A stretch of DNA of 64,000 bases from Paludibacteraceae bacterium (GCA_017551675.1 JAFZLC010000026.1:1-64000), one strand, 5' to 3'; shown: positions 32,932-43,150, numbered from the stretch's first letter. The notes: generated from the letters alone by a model not told the origin. Made by a program: numbers and translations.

Positions 32932-35469
32932 TTAAAAATCTAAATGAAGTGCAAAACGTAGTCCATGGTGAGGGACATTCTCATGTTCCTTATACGTCAG
33001 ACGCCAAACATAACTCAATCGGAAGAGTTTAAGTATGTTATCCAATCCTACGCCAACCTCCATATATGGTTTTCCTTCGAAAGCATACGAAGTGGAAGGG
33101 AAGACAAACAGACCTTCTGGATTGGCTGACACATTAGGATTAGCTTGGTTATACAACTGACCCCACACGCCCTTAAACGTCAGGAATTCACGCAATTGGA
33201 GTTTCTTAATAAGTGGTATTCTATTTAGTATCAAACCATTCATAAAGTAAGCCACGTCCCACGTCAAAGACTGATTACAAACGAACTCTACTGGATCAAG
33301 CAAAGAAAACGCATGTTGCTTCATGGTATAAGAGCAACTAGCATCCGGCACATCCAACAGCGTGTAAGGAACATTGTTCCACACCTTGGATGCCTTAAGG
33401 AAGATATCGACATAACCAAAATAAGAGAGCCAGAAACGTTGTTCGTAACTTGCCTCCGTTCGATTATATGTATAATCAGAACCTAAAATACCCTTCATAC
33501 CCATTGTGTGAGTCAGTAGCCAAACGGGATGTTCCTTATTCAAAGAATAGCGGAATCTTCTTCCCTGAAAGAACTCCTCATCTTTTGAGTATCTCAAAGA
33601 GATTTTCAAAGTAGAAACCGTATAATCATCAATAGGAGTATAAGTACGATCTGCGTTATAGCGATTAAACTGAGTCAACCATGTCGAATACGATGTTTTG
33701 TACAAGAGTTCCGTTTTGTAGGAGAATCCTGAATAGAACTCATTTTGATAAATCACACCAGCCTCTGTCTGATAAATAGCATTACGATCATCCGTTCTGC
33801 TAAACAATGAAGCCAATATGTTCTCATCACCCACATAACTCTCTCCCACTTTACCCACATCATACTTTCCATAGACACGCAATGAATGAATTGGATACTC
33901 CAATCGATATTTTTTATGATCATTGAATGAATATTCCAATGCGCACATACCTTTAGGACGATGGTCCTTAATACCATAAGCCAAGTATGTTTCCAAGAAG
34001 AAATGCTTATCAAATTCTGTAGTTGTTTCTCCGCCCACGCGCAATCTACAACCCTCCAGTCGATTACTAGAAACTGTAGAGAATATCGGACCAAAATCGA
34101 ATTGACTTCTCTCCTTTTTCGTCGGTAAAAAGTTATTCACACACAACTCCAAAACCTTCTTTGAGAAGCGGAACAATTTTACGTCATTAAGGCGATTCAT
34201 CAATGAATCCATCTGTTGTTCACCTGCGGACAGCTCAACATGACGCAAAGTATCCCAAGCTGCCTCTGTTTGGTAATCCGCTTTTTTTGCCTCGATGACA
34301 GGCGGATTATTATCAAAGAAAGAAGAGTCTTCAGGAGCATCAAATGTATAATTCTGATAAGTATTTAGGCGTTCCCCATAAATTCGAGGTAATGTAGGAA
34401 CAAAAAACTCCACACAAATAAGATCTTTCTTTATCAAGCGAGATCCATCCGTTGCCTTTTCGAAATCTTGTTCAAAATACATGCTTTCGACAAAATTCAT
34501 ATTAATATCTTTCGGCAAATTAAAATGAGCATGATGAATAAAGCGTGATGAATCTAAGGAGACATAAAGATTTCCTGTAAAGCCATACGCCTCCGTTGTT
34601 CTTGGTGTGAAAGCAAGGTTAACGCAGGAGTCCCCATTGACAACCAATGTATCCAACAAATAATATTTATAGAAAGAAGGAGCTATATTAGCCAAAGGGC
34701 TAACGAAATGGTCGGTAAGCAATAAGATATCATTAGAGAAGATATCAACCTCCTGAAACATCTCATCCAACATCTTTTTCACACCTTCCTGAGGAAAGAT
34801 CTCATCAATACCGACACTTTTCTGTGCACGAATCAATGTAACTTCCTTATCACGTTCTTTCTGATAATAGTGAGTCGAAAGGCATTCACGAATACCTGCC
34901 ATCAAGATAGTTTTACCATACCTAGATGTATCTGTATGATCGTATAGGAAACCAAACTTTTTAGGCAACAAGACATGTTTATGTTCTTCAAACTCATTCC
35001 ATGAATAAGTTACCTTTTGATACTGATCATAAGAACAATAGTCATGAGCTTTCGGGTTAGCCAAGTCTTTCCTGTCAATCATCTCCTTTATAAGGTCGAC
35101 AGCAGGATTATTTTTGTTTTTATATCTTTGTTTCTTAGGGTTAACGACAACTTCATTTAATGAATAAACGTCGGGAGCCAAATTCACCTTAATATTTCGT
35201 TTCACCCCATCAGGATTTACTTTCACTTTGTATTCACGATAGCCCATCATAGAGAATACGAGGACACCAGGGTCTTTTGTTATGATGGAATATTTACCAT
35301 AGAGGTCAGTTGTAGTACCTTTTGTTGTGTTTTTAAAATAGACGGCAACATAAGGCAATGGTTCTCTTGTCACAGAGTCACGCACAACGCCAAATATCTC
35401 CGTTTCTGCAGCGAAGGCAGATGACAGGAAACAAAGAGTTAGGAATATATAAATTTTAAAAGTCTTCAT
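32932..35469 (-). CDS. DUF5686-type outer-membrane protein with CarboxypepD_reg-like domain
   Basis: I place the start at the ATG at 35469, which begins a clean signal peptide (MKTFKIYIFLTLCFLSSAFA); an ATG at 35502 would overlap rnz. Residues about 25-110 form a carboxypeptidase regulatory-like domain (GVVRDSVTREPLPYVAVYFKNTTKGTTTDL in part) as at the N-terminus of SusC-type proteins. The rest is a long beta-rich region of the DUF5686 family, with YLAYGIKDHRPKG, LRYSKDEEFFQGRRFRYSLNKEHP and an F-terminal beta-signal (LRFALHLDF), pointing to an outer-membrane beta-barrel. Its role is unknown. It follows rnz by 10 bp. Confidence 0.8.
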   Translation of the reverse strand: MKTFKIYIFLTLCFLSSAFAAETEIFGVVRDSVTREPLPYVAVYFKNTTKGTTTDLYGKYSIITKDPGVLVFSMMGYREYKVKVNPDGVKRNIKVNLAPDVYSLNEVVVNPKKQRYKNKNNPAVDLIKEMIDRKDLANPKAHDYCSYDQYQKVTYSWNEFEEHKHVLLPKKFGFLYDHTDTSRYGKTILMAGIRECLSTHYYQKERDKEVTLIRAQKSVGIDEIFPQEGVKKMLDEMFQEVDIFSNDILLLTDHFVSPLANIAPSFYKYYLLDTLVVNGDSCVNLAFTPRTTEAYGFTGNLYVSLDSSRFIHHAHFNLPKDINMNFVESMYFEQDFEKATDGSRLIKKDLICVEFFVPTLPRIYGERLNTYQNYTFDAPEDSSFFDNNPPVIEAKKADYQTEAAWDTLRHVELSAGEQQMDSLMNRLNDVKLFRFSKKVLELCVNNFLPTKKERSQFDFGPIFSTVSSNRLEGCRLRVGGETTTEFDKHFFLETYLAYGIKDHRPKGMCALEYSFNDHKKYRLEYPIHSLRVYGKYDVGKVGESYVGDENILASLFSRTDDRNAIYQTEAGVIYQNEFYSGFSYKTELLYKTSYSTWLTQFNRYNADRTYTPIDDYTVSTLKISLRYSKDEEFFQGRRFRYSLNKEHPVWLLTHTMGMKGILGSDYTYNRTEASYEQRFWLSYFGYVDIFLKASKVWNNVPYTLLDVPDASCSYTMKQHAFSLLDPVEFVCNQSLTWDVAYFMNGLILNRIPLIKKLQLREFLTFKGVWGQLYNQANPNVSANPEGLFVFPSTSYAFEGKPYMEVGVGLDNILKLFRLSYVWRLTYKEHENVPHHGLRFALHLDF

Positions 35470-35479
35470 TGTATAAACA

Positions 35480-36394
35480 TCACAAATCAAAAATTGCCCC
35501 ATCTTCTACGAGGCTTGTATTAGGGAAAACTGACTGAGCTTCTTTCAGTAAAGGAGAAGTGTCAATGTAACGTGCAGAAAAATGTCCGATTAGCAACCTA
35601 TTAACGTTTGCTTTTGCTGCGATAGTTGCAGCCTGTAATGCAGTAGTATGCATAGTTGCCTTAGCCTTGGACAAATGTTCATGAAGGAATGTAGCCTCAT
35701 GATATAAGAGAGTCACTCCTTCTATATAAGGAATTATTTTTTCGTCATATACTGTATCAGAGCAGTAAGCGTAAGAGATTGAAGGCGAAGGAGGAGTGGT
35801 CAGATGAGCATTTGGCACAACTATACCCTCATCAGTTATAAAATCAGCGCCATTCTTTATCGCAGCTATCTCTTTAACAGGAACCCTATAAAATTTCAAC
35901 TTTTCAGGTAAAACATGTCGTTCTTTTTCTTTTTCCTTAAAGAGGAAACCTGACGAAGGCAAGGAATGTTTTAAAGGGAAAGAAGAAACGATGAGACTAC
36001 GATCCTCATAAAGGATTTCAGAAGATGATTGAGAATAAGGTTCAAAAAAAACTCGAAAGGAAAGATCTCTACAGAAGAAATTGAGTAAAGGTCGGAGTAA
36101 AGGTTCAAGAGCCGGATGAGAATGAATATATAGATCAGCGGTTCTTGATTTCATTCCTAATGTAGAGATAAGTCCGACAAGGCCGAAGCAATGATCTCCG
36201 TGCAGGTGAGAAATAAAGATATGGTTCAACCGAGAGACGGAAACCGAGCAGCGAACCATTTGAACCTGAGTAGCTTCACCGCAATCAATCATAAAGGATT
36301 TGTTATGAAGGGACAGGACTTGAGACACTTGGTTTCGTGTTTTTGTGGGCATAGCCGAACCCGATCCTAATATCTGTAGTCTTGTGTCAGTCAT
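35480..36394 (-). CDS. rnz: Ribonuclease Z
   Basis: 304-residue metallo-beta-lactamase-fold enzyme. GSGSAMPT near the N-terminus, then the zinc motif FISHLHGDHCFGL, later YCSDTVYDE, LYHEATF and LLIGHFSARY: all landmarks of bacterial tRNase Z. It trims tRNA 3' trailers. Normal length (about 305). First gene of the probable run rnz-DUF5686-serine hydrolase-GNAT. Confidence 0.95.
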   Translation of the reverse strand: MTDTRLQILGSGSAMPTKTRNQVSQVLSLHNKSFMIDCGEATQVQMVRCSVSVSRLNHIFISHLHGDHCFGLVGLISTLGMKSRTADLYIHSHPALEPLLRPLLNFFCRDLSFRVFFEPYSQSSSEILYEDRSLIVSSFPLKHSLPSSGFLFKEKEKERHVLPEKLKFYRVPVKEIAAIKNGADFITDEGIVVPNAHLTTPPSPSISYAYCSDTVYDEKIIPYIEGVTLLYHEATFLHEHLSKAKATMHTTALQAATIAAKANVNRLLIGHFSARYIDTSPLLKEAQSVFPNTSLVEDGAIFDL

Positions 36395-36470
36395 AAAAAT
36401 AAAATCCTTTTGTATTGATTATAAAAGCGGATCCTATTTTAAGGGATTTATAAAATTAAGATTCGCGTGA

Positions 36471-36478
36471 CAAAATTA
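36471..36478 (-). promoter_or_regulatory. -7 promoter element of rnz
   Basis: Minus strand TAATTTTG matches TAnnTTTG, about 77 bp before the ATG. Confidence 0.4.
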
Positions 36479-36505
36479 ATAAATTTGGATGAAAATAACG
36501 CAGAG

Positions 36506-36541
36506 AATAAAAAAAGGTGGAGAAAACTCTCCACCTTTTCT
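36506..36541 (-). terminator. Terminator of the ompA-like gene
   Basis: AAAAAGGTGGAG / CTCCACCTTTT stem with a 4-nt loop; on the minus strand it is followed by a T-run. Confidence 0.88.
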
Positions 36542-36560
36542 ATATTGAATCTAAATAAGA

Positions 36561-37790
36561 TTATTTAGAGAACAATTGTACTTCAACACGACGGTTTTTA
36601 GCCTTACCAGCAGCAGTGTTGTTAGAAGCGATAGGTTTAGAAGAACCGAAACCTTCAGCCTCAATGTTAGCACCATCAGCACCCTTAGATACTAAGTAGT
36701 TCTTAACTGCGTTAGCACGATCCTTAGACAATTGAAGGTTCTTAGCAGCCTTACCAGTGTTATCTGTGTGACCAGCCAATTTAACTGACCACTCTGGGTG
36801 TTTCTTCAACAATTCAGCCAAACCATCCAAATAAGGATAAGAAGTAGACTTGATAGTAGCCTTAGCAGACTCGAATTCCAAGTTAGCCAAAGCAGTCTTG
36901 ATGATTTGAGCCTCTTCTGCAGTTGGAGTGTAAGCAACTTTTGGCTTAGTTTGATAGATGTGACGATCCAAAGAATCTTGAGTGAACTTAATCTTAGCCT
37001 CTAAGTTCTTGATTTGGTTGTTTTGATCGTCGATTTCTTTTTGCATTGCAGCAGCTTTCTCATCCAATTCCTTCTTTTGAGCCTCGAACAATGGAGTCAA
37101 ATCTGGAACTTCTTGTTGTGGAATATAGTCAGCCCAAGCGATGTTGCGGATGTTGCTTTCGCCACCGAACAAGATACGAAGACCAAGGTTAGCTCCGAAG
37201 ATTGAACGACCATATCTCATTTGAGTAGACTTGCTGTTAGTGTTCATTCTGTATTGAGCATCCAAGAAGATAGCGATATATTTTGCTACATTGTACTCCA
37301 AATCAGAAGATCCGATGAACAACATTTTGCAACCAGTATCCTTATCAGCGTCACCGAACTTAGAACCATAGATAGTAGCACCAAGACCACCATTTACGTA
37401 CCAGTTCAATTTCTGCCATCCTGCAGAACGATATGGAGCGATGATGTTAGACAAGTTAATAGATCCGAAGATGTCGATGTCATGATTGTAACCATCCATT
37501 TCAGCATTACCTCTAATTGCATCTACATCGTTATTCAAGTACATGTACTCGATACCCATACCCCAACGAGGATTGAATGTTCTTTCAAACAAACCACCAA
37601 TTTCAAAATCAACTTTTTGATCTGCATAACGCAAATAGTTGATTCCGCCCTTCACTGCAAAAGACCAGTGATTGATTGACTCAGAAGCGTTAGCAACAGC
37701 TGCCTCTTCTGTTTCTGTAGCTTGATCCTGAGCATTAACGCCAGCTACAAGACCCATAGCCATAAATAAAGCTAAAAAACTTTTCTTCAT
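36561..37790 (-). CDS. OmpA-family outer-membrane protein (409 aa)
   Basis: Signal peptide (MKKSFLALFMAMGLVAGVNAQ), an N-terminal beta-barrel of about 200 residues (WSFAVKGGINYLRYADQ... FGANLGLRILFGG), a coiled coil (about 230-275, KKELDEKAAAMQKEIDDQNNQIKNLEAKI in part), and a C-terminal OmpA peptidoglycan-binding domain with LAGHTDNTGKAAKNLQLSKDRA and GFGSSKPIASN...NRRVEV. It ties the outer membrane to peptidoglycan. Codon use suggests an abundant protein. Same direction as, and 96 bp downstream of, rpsA. Confidence 0.93.
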   Translation of the reverse strand: MKKSFLALFMAMGLVAGVNAQDQATETEEAAVANASESINHWSFAVKGGINYLRYADQKVDFEIGGLFERTFNPRWGMGIEYMYLNNDVDAIRGNAEMDGYNHDIDIFGSINLSNIIAPYRSAGWQKLNWYVNGGLGATIYGSKFGDADKDTGCKMLFIGSSDLEYNVAKYIAIFLDAQYRMNTNSKSTQMRYGRSIFGANLGLRILFGGESNIRNIAWADYIPQQEVPDLTPLFEAQKKELDEKAAAMQKEIDDQNNQIKNLEAKIKFTQDSLDRHIYQTKPKVAYTPTAEEAQIIKTALANLEFESAKATIKSTSYPYLDGLAELLKKHPEWSVKLAGHTDNTGKAAKNLQLSKDRANAVKNYLVSKGADGANIEAEGFGSSKPIASNNTAAGKAKNRRVEVQLFSK

Positions 37791-37886
37791 ATAAATTAAA
37801 TAATTAAGTTAAAAATTCTATTGTTTGTATTAAGTTCTCCTAAAGAACCCTCACCCCACTTTCGTGAGGCAAGGTGTTATGAAATT

Positions 37887-39677
37887 TTACTTTTCGTCAG
37901 CTTCCAACTGATCTTTCAAAGCAGCTAAGCCCTCGATATCACCCAAAGTAGTCTTCTCCATTTGAACTACTGGTTCAGCCTTCTTGGTTGATTTCTTTTT
38001 ACGAGTAGTCTCTTTCTTCTCTACATCCTCTTCGCTTTTTTGAGCATCCTCAAAAATACGGCTGTGAGAAAGAATGATTCTCTTAGCATCTTTGTTGAAC
38101 TCAATCACCTTGAATGGTAATTTCTCGTCTACCTTAGCTTGAGTCTTATCTTCCTTAATCAAATGTTTAGGAGTTGCAAATCCTTCAACACCGTAAGGGA
38201 GAGCAATCACTGCACCTTTGTCCATCATTTCAACGATAGTACCTTCGTGAATTGAATCTACAGTGAAGATAGTCTCAAACGTATCCCATGGATTCTCTTC
38301 CAATTGCTTGTGACCTAAGCTCAAACGACGGTTTTCTTTATCAATTTCCAATACTTGAACTTCAATTTCAGCTCCGATTTGAGTAAACTCTGAAGGATGT
38401 TTAATCTTCTTAGTCCATGACAAATCAGAAATGTGAATCAAGCCATCAACACCTTCTGTAATCTCTACGAATACACCGAAGTTAGTAAAGTTACGAACTT
38501 TTGCTGTATGTTTCGTACCTACAGCATACTCAGTATCGATGTTATCCCATGGATCTGGTTTCAATTGTTTGATACCCAATGACATCTTTCTTTCAGCACG
38601 ATCCAAAGTCAAGACTACTGCCTCAACCTCATCACCTACCTTCATAAAGTCTTGTGCACTACGCAAATGTTGAGACCAAGACATTTCAGAAACGTGGATC
38701 AAACCTTCAACACCTGGAGCGATTTCAACGAATGCTCCGTAATCAGCCATAACGACAACTTTACCTTTAACCTTGTCACCCACTTTCAAGTTTGCATCCA
38801 AAGCATCCCATGGATGAGGAGTCAATTGCTTCAATCCTAATGCGATACGTTTCTTATCATCATCAAAATCAAGAATAACAACATTCAACTTTTGATCCAA
38901 AGAAACTACCTCTTCTGGATGTGTTACACGACCCCATGACAAGTCTGTAATGTGAATCAATCCGTCTACGCCACCCAAATCGATGAATACACCGTATGAA
39001 GTGATGTTCTTGACTGTTCCTTCCAAAACTTGACCTTTCTCGAGTTTTGAAATAATATCTTTCTTTTGTTGCTCCAACTCAGCCTCAATAAGAGCTTTGT
39101 GAGATACAACAACGTTTTTGAATTCGTGGTTAATTTTAACGACTTTGAATTCCATTGTTTTACCAACGAACAAATCATAGTCGCGAATAGGCTTAACATC
39201 AATTTGAGAACCTGGCAAGAATGCTTCGATACCAAATACGTCAACAATCATACCACCCTTAGTTCTGCACTTGATATAACCCTTAATGATCTCATCATTC
39301 TCCAAAGCAGCATTCACCAAATCCCAAGAACGTGATGCACGTGCTTTCTTGTGAGACAATAACAATTGTCCTTTCTTATCTTCAGGACTTTCAATGTAAA
39401 CCTCTACCTCATCACCGATTTTAAGGTCTGGGTTGTAACGAAACTCGCTCATAGGAACGACACCGTCTGACTTGTAGCCAACGTTTACGACAACCTCTCT
39501 TTTGTTCATGGAAATGACCTTACCCATTACAACATCTTTGTCTTTTACGACATTCAATGTCTGGCTGTACTTGTCTTCCAATTCTTCGTGGCTGATGTTT
39601 GTCTCAACATCACCATTTTCATAAGCGTCCCAATCAAAACCTTCAACGGGAGTCACTTTGTTAGTTAAATCACTCAT
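37887..39677 (-). CDS. rpsA: 30S ribosomal protein S1
   Basis: 596 residues with six S1 RNA-binding repeats, each with the pattern G-V--G-VK-I--YG-FV-LGGVDGLIH-SDLSW (seen at about 205-275, 290-360, 375-445 among others). The first two repeats are the degenerate ribosome-docking type. A Lys-rich C-terminal tail (KKKETTRKKKSTKK-like) is common in Bacteroidetes S1. It helps mRNA binding to 30S; the family compensates for weak Shine-Dalgarno sites as seen here. Confidence 0.96.
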   Translation of the reverse strand: MSDLTNKVTPVEGFDWDAYENGDVETNISHEELEDKYSQTLNVVKDKDVVMGKVISMNKREVVVNVGYKSDGVVPMSEFRYNPDLKIGDEVEVYIESPEDKKGQLLLSHKKARASRSWDLVNAALENDEIIKGYIKCRTKGGMIVDVFGIEAFLPGSQIDVKPIRDYDLFVGKTMEFKVVKINHEFKNVVVSHKALIEAELEQQKKDIISKLEKGQVLEGTVKNITSYGVFIDLGGVDGLIHITDLSWGRVTHPEEVVSLDQKLNVVILDFDDDKKRIALGLKQLTPHPWDALDANLKVGDKVKGKVVVMADYGAFVEIAPGVEGLIHVSEMSWSQHLRSAQDFMKVGDEVEAVVLTLDRAERKMSLGIKQLKPDPWDNIDTEYAVGTKHTAKVRNFTNFGVFVEITEGVDGLIHISDLSWTKKIKHPSEFTQIGAEIEVQVLEIDKENRRLSLGHKQLEENPWDTFETIFTVDSIHEGTIVEMMDKGAVIALPYGVEGFATPKHLIKEDKTQAKVDEKLPFKVIEFNKDAKRIILSHSRIFEDAQKSEEDVEKKETTRKKKSTKKAEPVVQMEKTTLGDIEGLAALKDQLEADEK

Positions 39678-39741
39678 TTTAAATTGTTAATAATTAAATT
39701 ACTTTAGTCGTTAGACATTATAGTGTATAAAAATTCAGTCG

Positions 39742-39749
39742 CAAATATA
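39742..39749 (-). promoter_or_regulatory. -7 promoter element of rpsA
   Basis: Minus strand TATATTTG matches TAnnTTTG, 65 bp before the ATG. Confidence 0.5.
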
Positions 39750-39887
39750 CAACATTTTTTTGTTAATAGCACAATAAATGAAAAAAAAACATTATCTACA
39801 AAGAAATACAATGTTCAAAACTCTACTATTCGTCTTAATTCTGATTAAAAATCAGCATAATAGCAATTTAAATCATAAAAAAAACAA

Positions 39888-39920
39888 GGAAAAGGCTGGA
39901 TTGAAAAACCCAGCCTTCCC
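39888..39920 (-). terminator. Terminator of the C13-peptidase operon
   Basis: AAGGCTGG / CCAGCCTT stem with a 10-nt loop at 39892-39917, with A-rich sequence on its left that gives a T-rich run on the minus strand. Confidence 0.8.
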
Positions 39921-39942
39921 AATAAACAAATTTTTATTTACA

Positions 39943-41883
39943 TTATCTCAAAATCAACTTCTTCACAAGCGAGTTATTCCGAGACACTACTTGAACAAAA
40001 TACACACCTTGAATTTGATTACTCAAATTTAATTCCGCATATTCACCTTCATACGTATTTTTATAAACAATCTCTCCTCTAGCGTTAATGACAGACAATT
40101 GTTTTTCTCCATCCATGTTTTCAAATGTAATAGTAACCATTCCCCTTGATGGATTAGGATATAGTTGTATATCACACTCTACCAATGGATCTTCTGACAT
40201 GTTTACATATTCAATCTGTTCTCTATTAGCATATTCATACTCAAACTCGTCTTGTCGAAGTTCTCCACTTTTTGTTGACGAACTTGCGCATATTAATTTC
40301 TCCGCATTAAATTTCGAATCTGATTTCGCCACACGGAAACCTTTTGTCAATAGAATTTTGTCATATGCTTGAAAACTTACCGTTGAATTAGTGATCTTAC
40401 AATTTGCAGTCAGATTATGTCCTGCTGTATAAACATTATTCTGATTATTGATAGCCGTTGTAAGATTTACACATTTTACAGGCGCACGAGAACGACCACA
40501 TCTGTAATCACAGCCAACTGTTTCATCTGCTGTTTGATAGTTGCCCAATTGTCCAACAACTAACCAATACGAAGAGTTTTCCGAAAATACATCTACTGTT
40601 TCCGCTCCATAGTCAATACCACCAAATGACCAATACTGCGCCACATCGTTAGGACTAGCATCTTTCGAATATTGGAAAGCCTCAACCATAGAAACCTCTC
40701 CATCTCCGTCAGTATCCGCATTCACTGTTCGTTTGTTCACAAAATCATATCCGGAAATAGCACATGCCCACTTATATGCAAATGGATTATAATAGACATC
40801 TCCATCCGACACCTCTTTTCTATGAGCTGCCGTAGCAATTGTTATTTTTTGTCCCAATGATTCCACGGGATGTATGAAACATCCGCTATAACATTGTTCC
40901 ATAACAATGTCAATTGGTGCCTTTATTCCTTTTAACATTGTTGCAAAATCCGACACTGTCAATATATTATAATTCCACAACCATAGACCTGTTCCGACTT
41001 TCGCATCATCACAACTTCCATGATCTGTGGTAAAAATATACAGATGATCTTCTTCCTTCAAAGTAGACTTTAATTTAGAAAAACAATTGTACAATGAATT
41101 GAATGATGCATCTCCATTGATATCATCATTTCCATCTGCATCCAAATCCGCTGGTGAGTTGATGTAATTCTCCGCAACATAGAAACTTTCACAATAACTT
41201 CCTAAATGAAGATCATGTCCTGAATCAGTTCCATCTGACATATACACAAATATATTTTCCCTTGGTATGCTATACAATCGCCTTAATATTTGGTAGTGAA
41301 TAGAACAATCATTCCAATATCTAATATGATTATTGAAATCATCTGCTCCTCCACTAATAATTACCGCATACGATTTTCCTTTTCTGTCCTTTGTAACTCT
41401 CGAACCTGCAGCCAGATTAGAATACAAATTAGGCAACACCAAACCTCTACTATCTGTAAATGGCATCGCACTGACTTTATTCGTGACAGAATTACTTACA
41501 GCGTTATTCGAAATTTTCGTATATGAACTCGACTTCCAGTTTTTTAATTCTTTTGGGGGAATATACTTAACAGCCGATTTCACTTTGCCGGTTGATACCG
41601 TTACATATATATATTCACATGGATGTCCCCAGTTTGCTCTCGGAGCCTTATCTACAAAAAAGCACCAACAATCTTCTGACAAGGAAATCTTTTTATTTCC
41701 CGCTATCTCAATCGTCTTGGTTTTTGTAGGATAATACATAAAGGTATACTCTGATGGCAAACTCCCCTTTACATAATTGTATGCCTTCTCCATTGCTGCA
41801 GATTGTGTCACTGCAGCATACATTCCTGACGCATACAAGAGGAAGGAAAAAAATAACAATACTAATTTATTCATATTTCCCAT
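39943..41883 (-). CDS. Secreted legumain-like (C13) cysteine peptidase with T9SS tail
   Basis: 646 residues. Signal peptide (MNKLVLLFFSFLLYASGMYA; the second Met at 41874 is an equally good start). A caspase/legumain-type domain lies at about 165-420: YAVIISGGADDFNNHIRYWND, EDHLYIFTTDHGS with the catalytic His near 289, and IDIVMEQCYSGCF with the catalytic Cys near 330. An EF-hand-like DADGNDDINGD and a second NADTDGDGEVS suggest Ca2+ or dockerin-like loops. The C-terminus is a T9SS type A sorting domain (IQLYPNPSRGMVTITFEN ... GVYFVQVVS). It is exported and attached to the surface. It follows the coiled-coil protein gene by 4 bp. Confidence 0.85.
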   Translation of the reverse strand: MGNMNKLVLLFFSFLLYASGMYAAVTQSAAMEKAYNYVKGSLPSEYTFMYYPTKTKTIEIAGNKKISLSEDCWCFFVDKAPRANWGHPCEYIYVTVSTGKVKSAVKYIPPKELKNWKSSSYTKISNNAVSNSVTNKVSAMPFTDSRGLVLPNLYSNLAAGSRVTKDRKGKSYAVIISGGADDFNNHIRYWNDCSIHYQILRRLYSIPRENIFVYMSDGTDSGHDLHLGSYCESFYVAENYINSPADLDADGNDDINGDASFNSLYNCFSKLKSTLKEEDHLYIFTTDHGSCDDAKVGTGLWLWNYNILTVSDFATMLKGIKAPIDIVMEQCYSGCFIHPVESLGQKITIATAAHRKEVSDGDVYYNPFAYKWACAISGYDFVNKRTVNADTDGDGEVSMVEAFQYSKDASPNDVAQYWSFGGIDYGAETVDVFSENSSYWLVVGQLGNYQTADETVGCDYRCGRSRAPVKCVNLTTAINNQNNVYTAGHNLTANCKITNSTVSFQAYDKILLTKGFRVAKSDSKFNAEKLICASSSTKSGELRQDEFEYEYANREQIEYVNMSEDPLVECDIQLYPNPSRGMVTITFENMDGEKQLSVINARGEIVYKNTYEGEYAELNLSNQIQGVYFVQVVSRNNSLVKKLILR

Positions 41884-41887
41884 CTAT

Positions 41888-42802
41888 TTATTTCTTCAAT
41901 GATTCTACTTCCTCTTTCAATGCCTTGTTTTCCTTCTCCAATTGAATCATGTGAAGTGTCAACTCCTCAATCTTTTCCAACAGAAGGTTACTCATTTGGG
42001 CAACGTTCATTCCATTCTCAGCCATCTCTGCTGCTGACGGAACTCCAGGAAGGTGTTTATTCTCCTTTACATAATCCTCTACCTCACTCAATGAAAGCAA
42101 ATTGTATTCATCATCAAACACATAATCAGCTGCATTGTTCATCTCCACATTAAGATCATTTGTCTTGATTTGATCTGCCTTCAACACACTTGCCACCTCA
42201 ATCTCTTTGTGGCATGTGATTTTACCTGTTACATCCAATGATGTGTTTAACTTCATAATGCTATTGTCCAAAGTGAACAACGTGCTACCCGTACCTCCCA
42301 TGAATGTGTAATCAGTAGCGACAAACTTCAAATTAGTATAGCTTCTGTAACCGTTTGCTTTAATCATCAAACCATATTCTCCATCTGTGCCAAGAAACAT
42401 ATTTGTTCTATTATTAACATTGGTGGAATAAATCTGCAAACCATTGTAGATTCTGTTGCTACTACCTGCTGCCAAGAAATCTCCATTAATAGTAGCAGAA
42501 CCTGATACTGTTAAACTTGTTGCTGAAACACTTTTTAATGTAGCAGTACCTCCTACCGTCAATCCACTATTCGTTTTGAGTGATGTTGTAGTCACCGCTC
42601 CATTAAAAAATGAGGCTCCCTTTACATATAATGAATAACTTGCTGTGCTTGTCGTTGGCACATAACCAATCGAAAGTTTACCAAGATTTCCCGCAGAAGG
42701 ATCAAGGTATGAACCATAACTGTTTGTTTTTAAACTTTGTGCATTAACATTAACCGTCATCGCAACACCTAAAAGAGTTGCGAACATAAATCTCATTTTC
42801 AT
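41888..42802 (-). CDS. Secreted surface protein with tail-fibre-like repeats and C-terminal coiled coil
   Basis: The start is set at the ATG at 42802, giving a signal peptide (MKMRFMFATLLGVAMTVNVNAQ); the extra 21 codons upstream have no leader features. The middle (about 60-130) has repeated T/S/G-rich units (TTSLKTNSGLTVGGTATLKS-like) as in fibre or trimeric adhesin stalks. The end has the pattern common in Bacteroidetes fibre-like proteins, ENKHLPGVPSAAEMAENG, then a leucine-zipper coiled coil (LLLEKIEELTLHMIQLEKEN). It probably forms trimers at the surface. In an operon with the C13-like peptidase gene that follows after 4 bp. Confidence 0.75.
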   Translation of the reverse strand: MKMRFMFATLLGVAMTVNVNAQSLKTNSYGSYLDPSAGNLGKLSIGYVPTTSTASYSLYVKGASFFNGAVTTTSLKTNSGLTVGGTATLKSVSATSLTVSGSATINGDFLAAGSSNRIYNGLQIYSTNVNNRTNMFLGTDGEYGLMIKANGYRSYTNLKFVATDYTFMGGTGSTLFTLDNSIMKLNTSLDVTGKITCHKEIEVASVLKADQIKTNDLNVEMNNAADYVFDDEYNLLSLSEVEDYVKENKHLPGVPSAAEMAENGMNVAQMSNLLLEKIEELTLHMIQLEKENKALKEEVESLKK

Positions 42803-42901
42803 TTTTTCTCTTTCTTTATAAGGTCCTAATAATACAAAAATCCAAAGTGCAGTAGAACCCAACAACTACAAAATAGATTATTATTATCGATAATAGCAAT
42901 G

Positions 42902-42909
42902 CAAAAGTA
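42902..42909 (-). promoter_or_regulatory. -7 promoter element of the fibre-like/peptidase operon
   Basis: Minus strand TACTTTTG matches TAnnTTTG; leader of about 95 nt to the ATG at 42802. Confidence 0.4.
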
Positions 42910-43097
42910 AACTTTTTTAAATTAAATCAAAACTAATATAACATTATTCAATTATATCTTTATGAAAAATTAACAATTATACAAACAATAAAAAATATAC
43001 CTATAATATATACAATAATTTTCATTAAAAGAAATATTTTTTCAAATAAAATCACAACTCACAGAGAATCACTGCATATAACCTGACTTATTTGTAC

Positions 43098-43128
43098 AAA
43101 AAAGGCGGAGAATTCTCTCCGCCTTCTT
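43098..43128 (-). terminator. Terminator of the GH9 gene
   Basis: AAGGCGGAGA / TCTCCGCCTT, a 10-bp stem with a 4-nt loop, A-rich on the left so that the minus strand ends in Ts. Confidence 0.88.
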
Positions 43129-43150
43129 CGTCTCTAATCTCTATCAGTTA

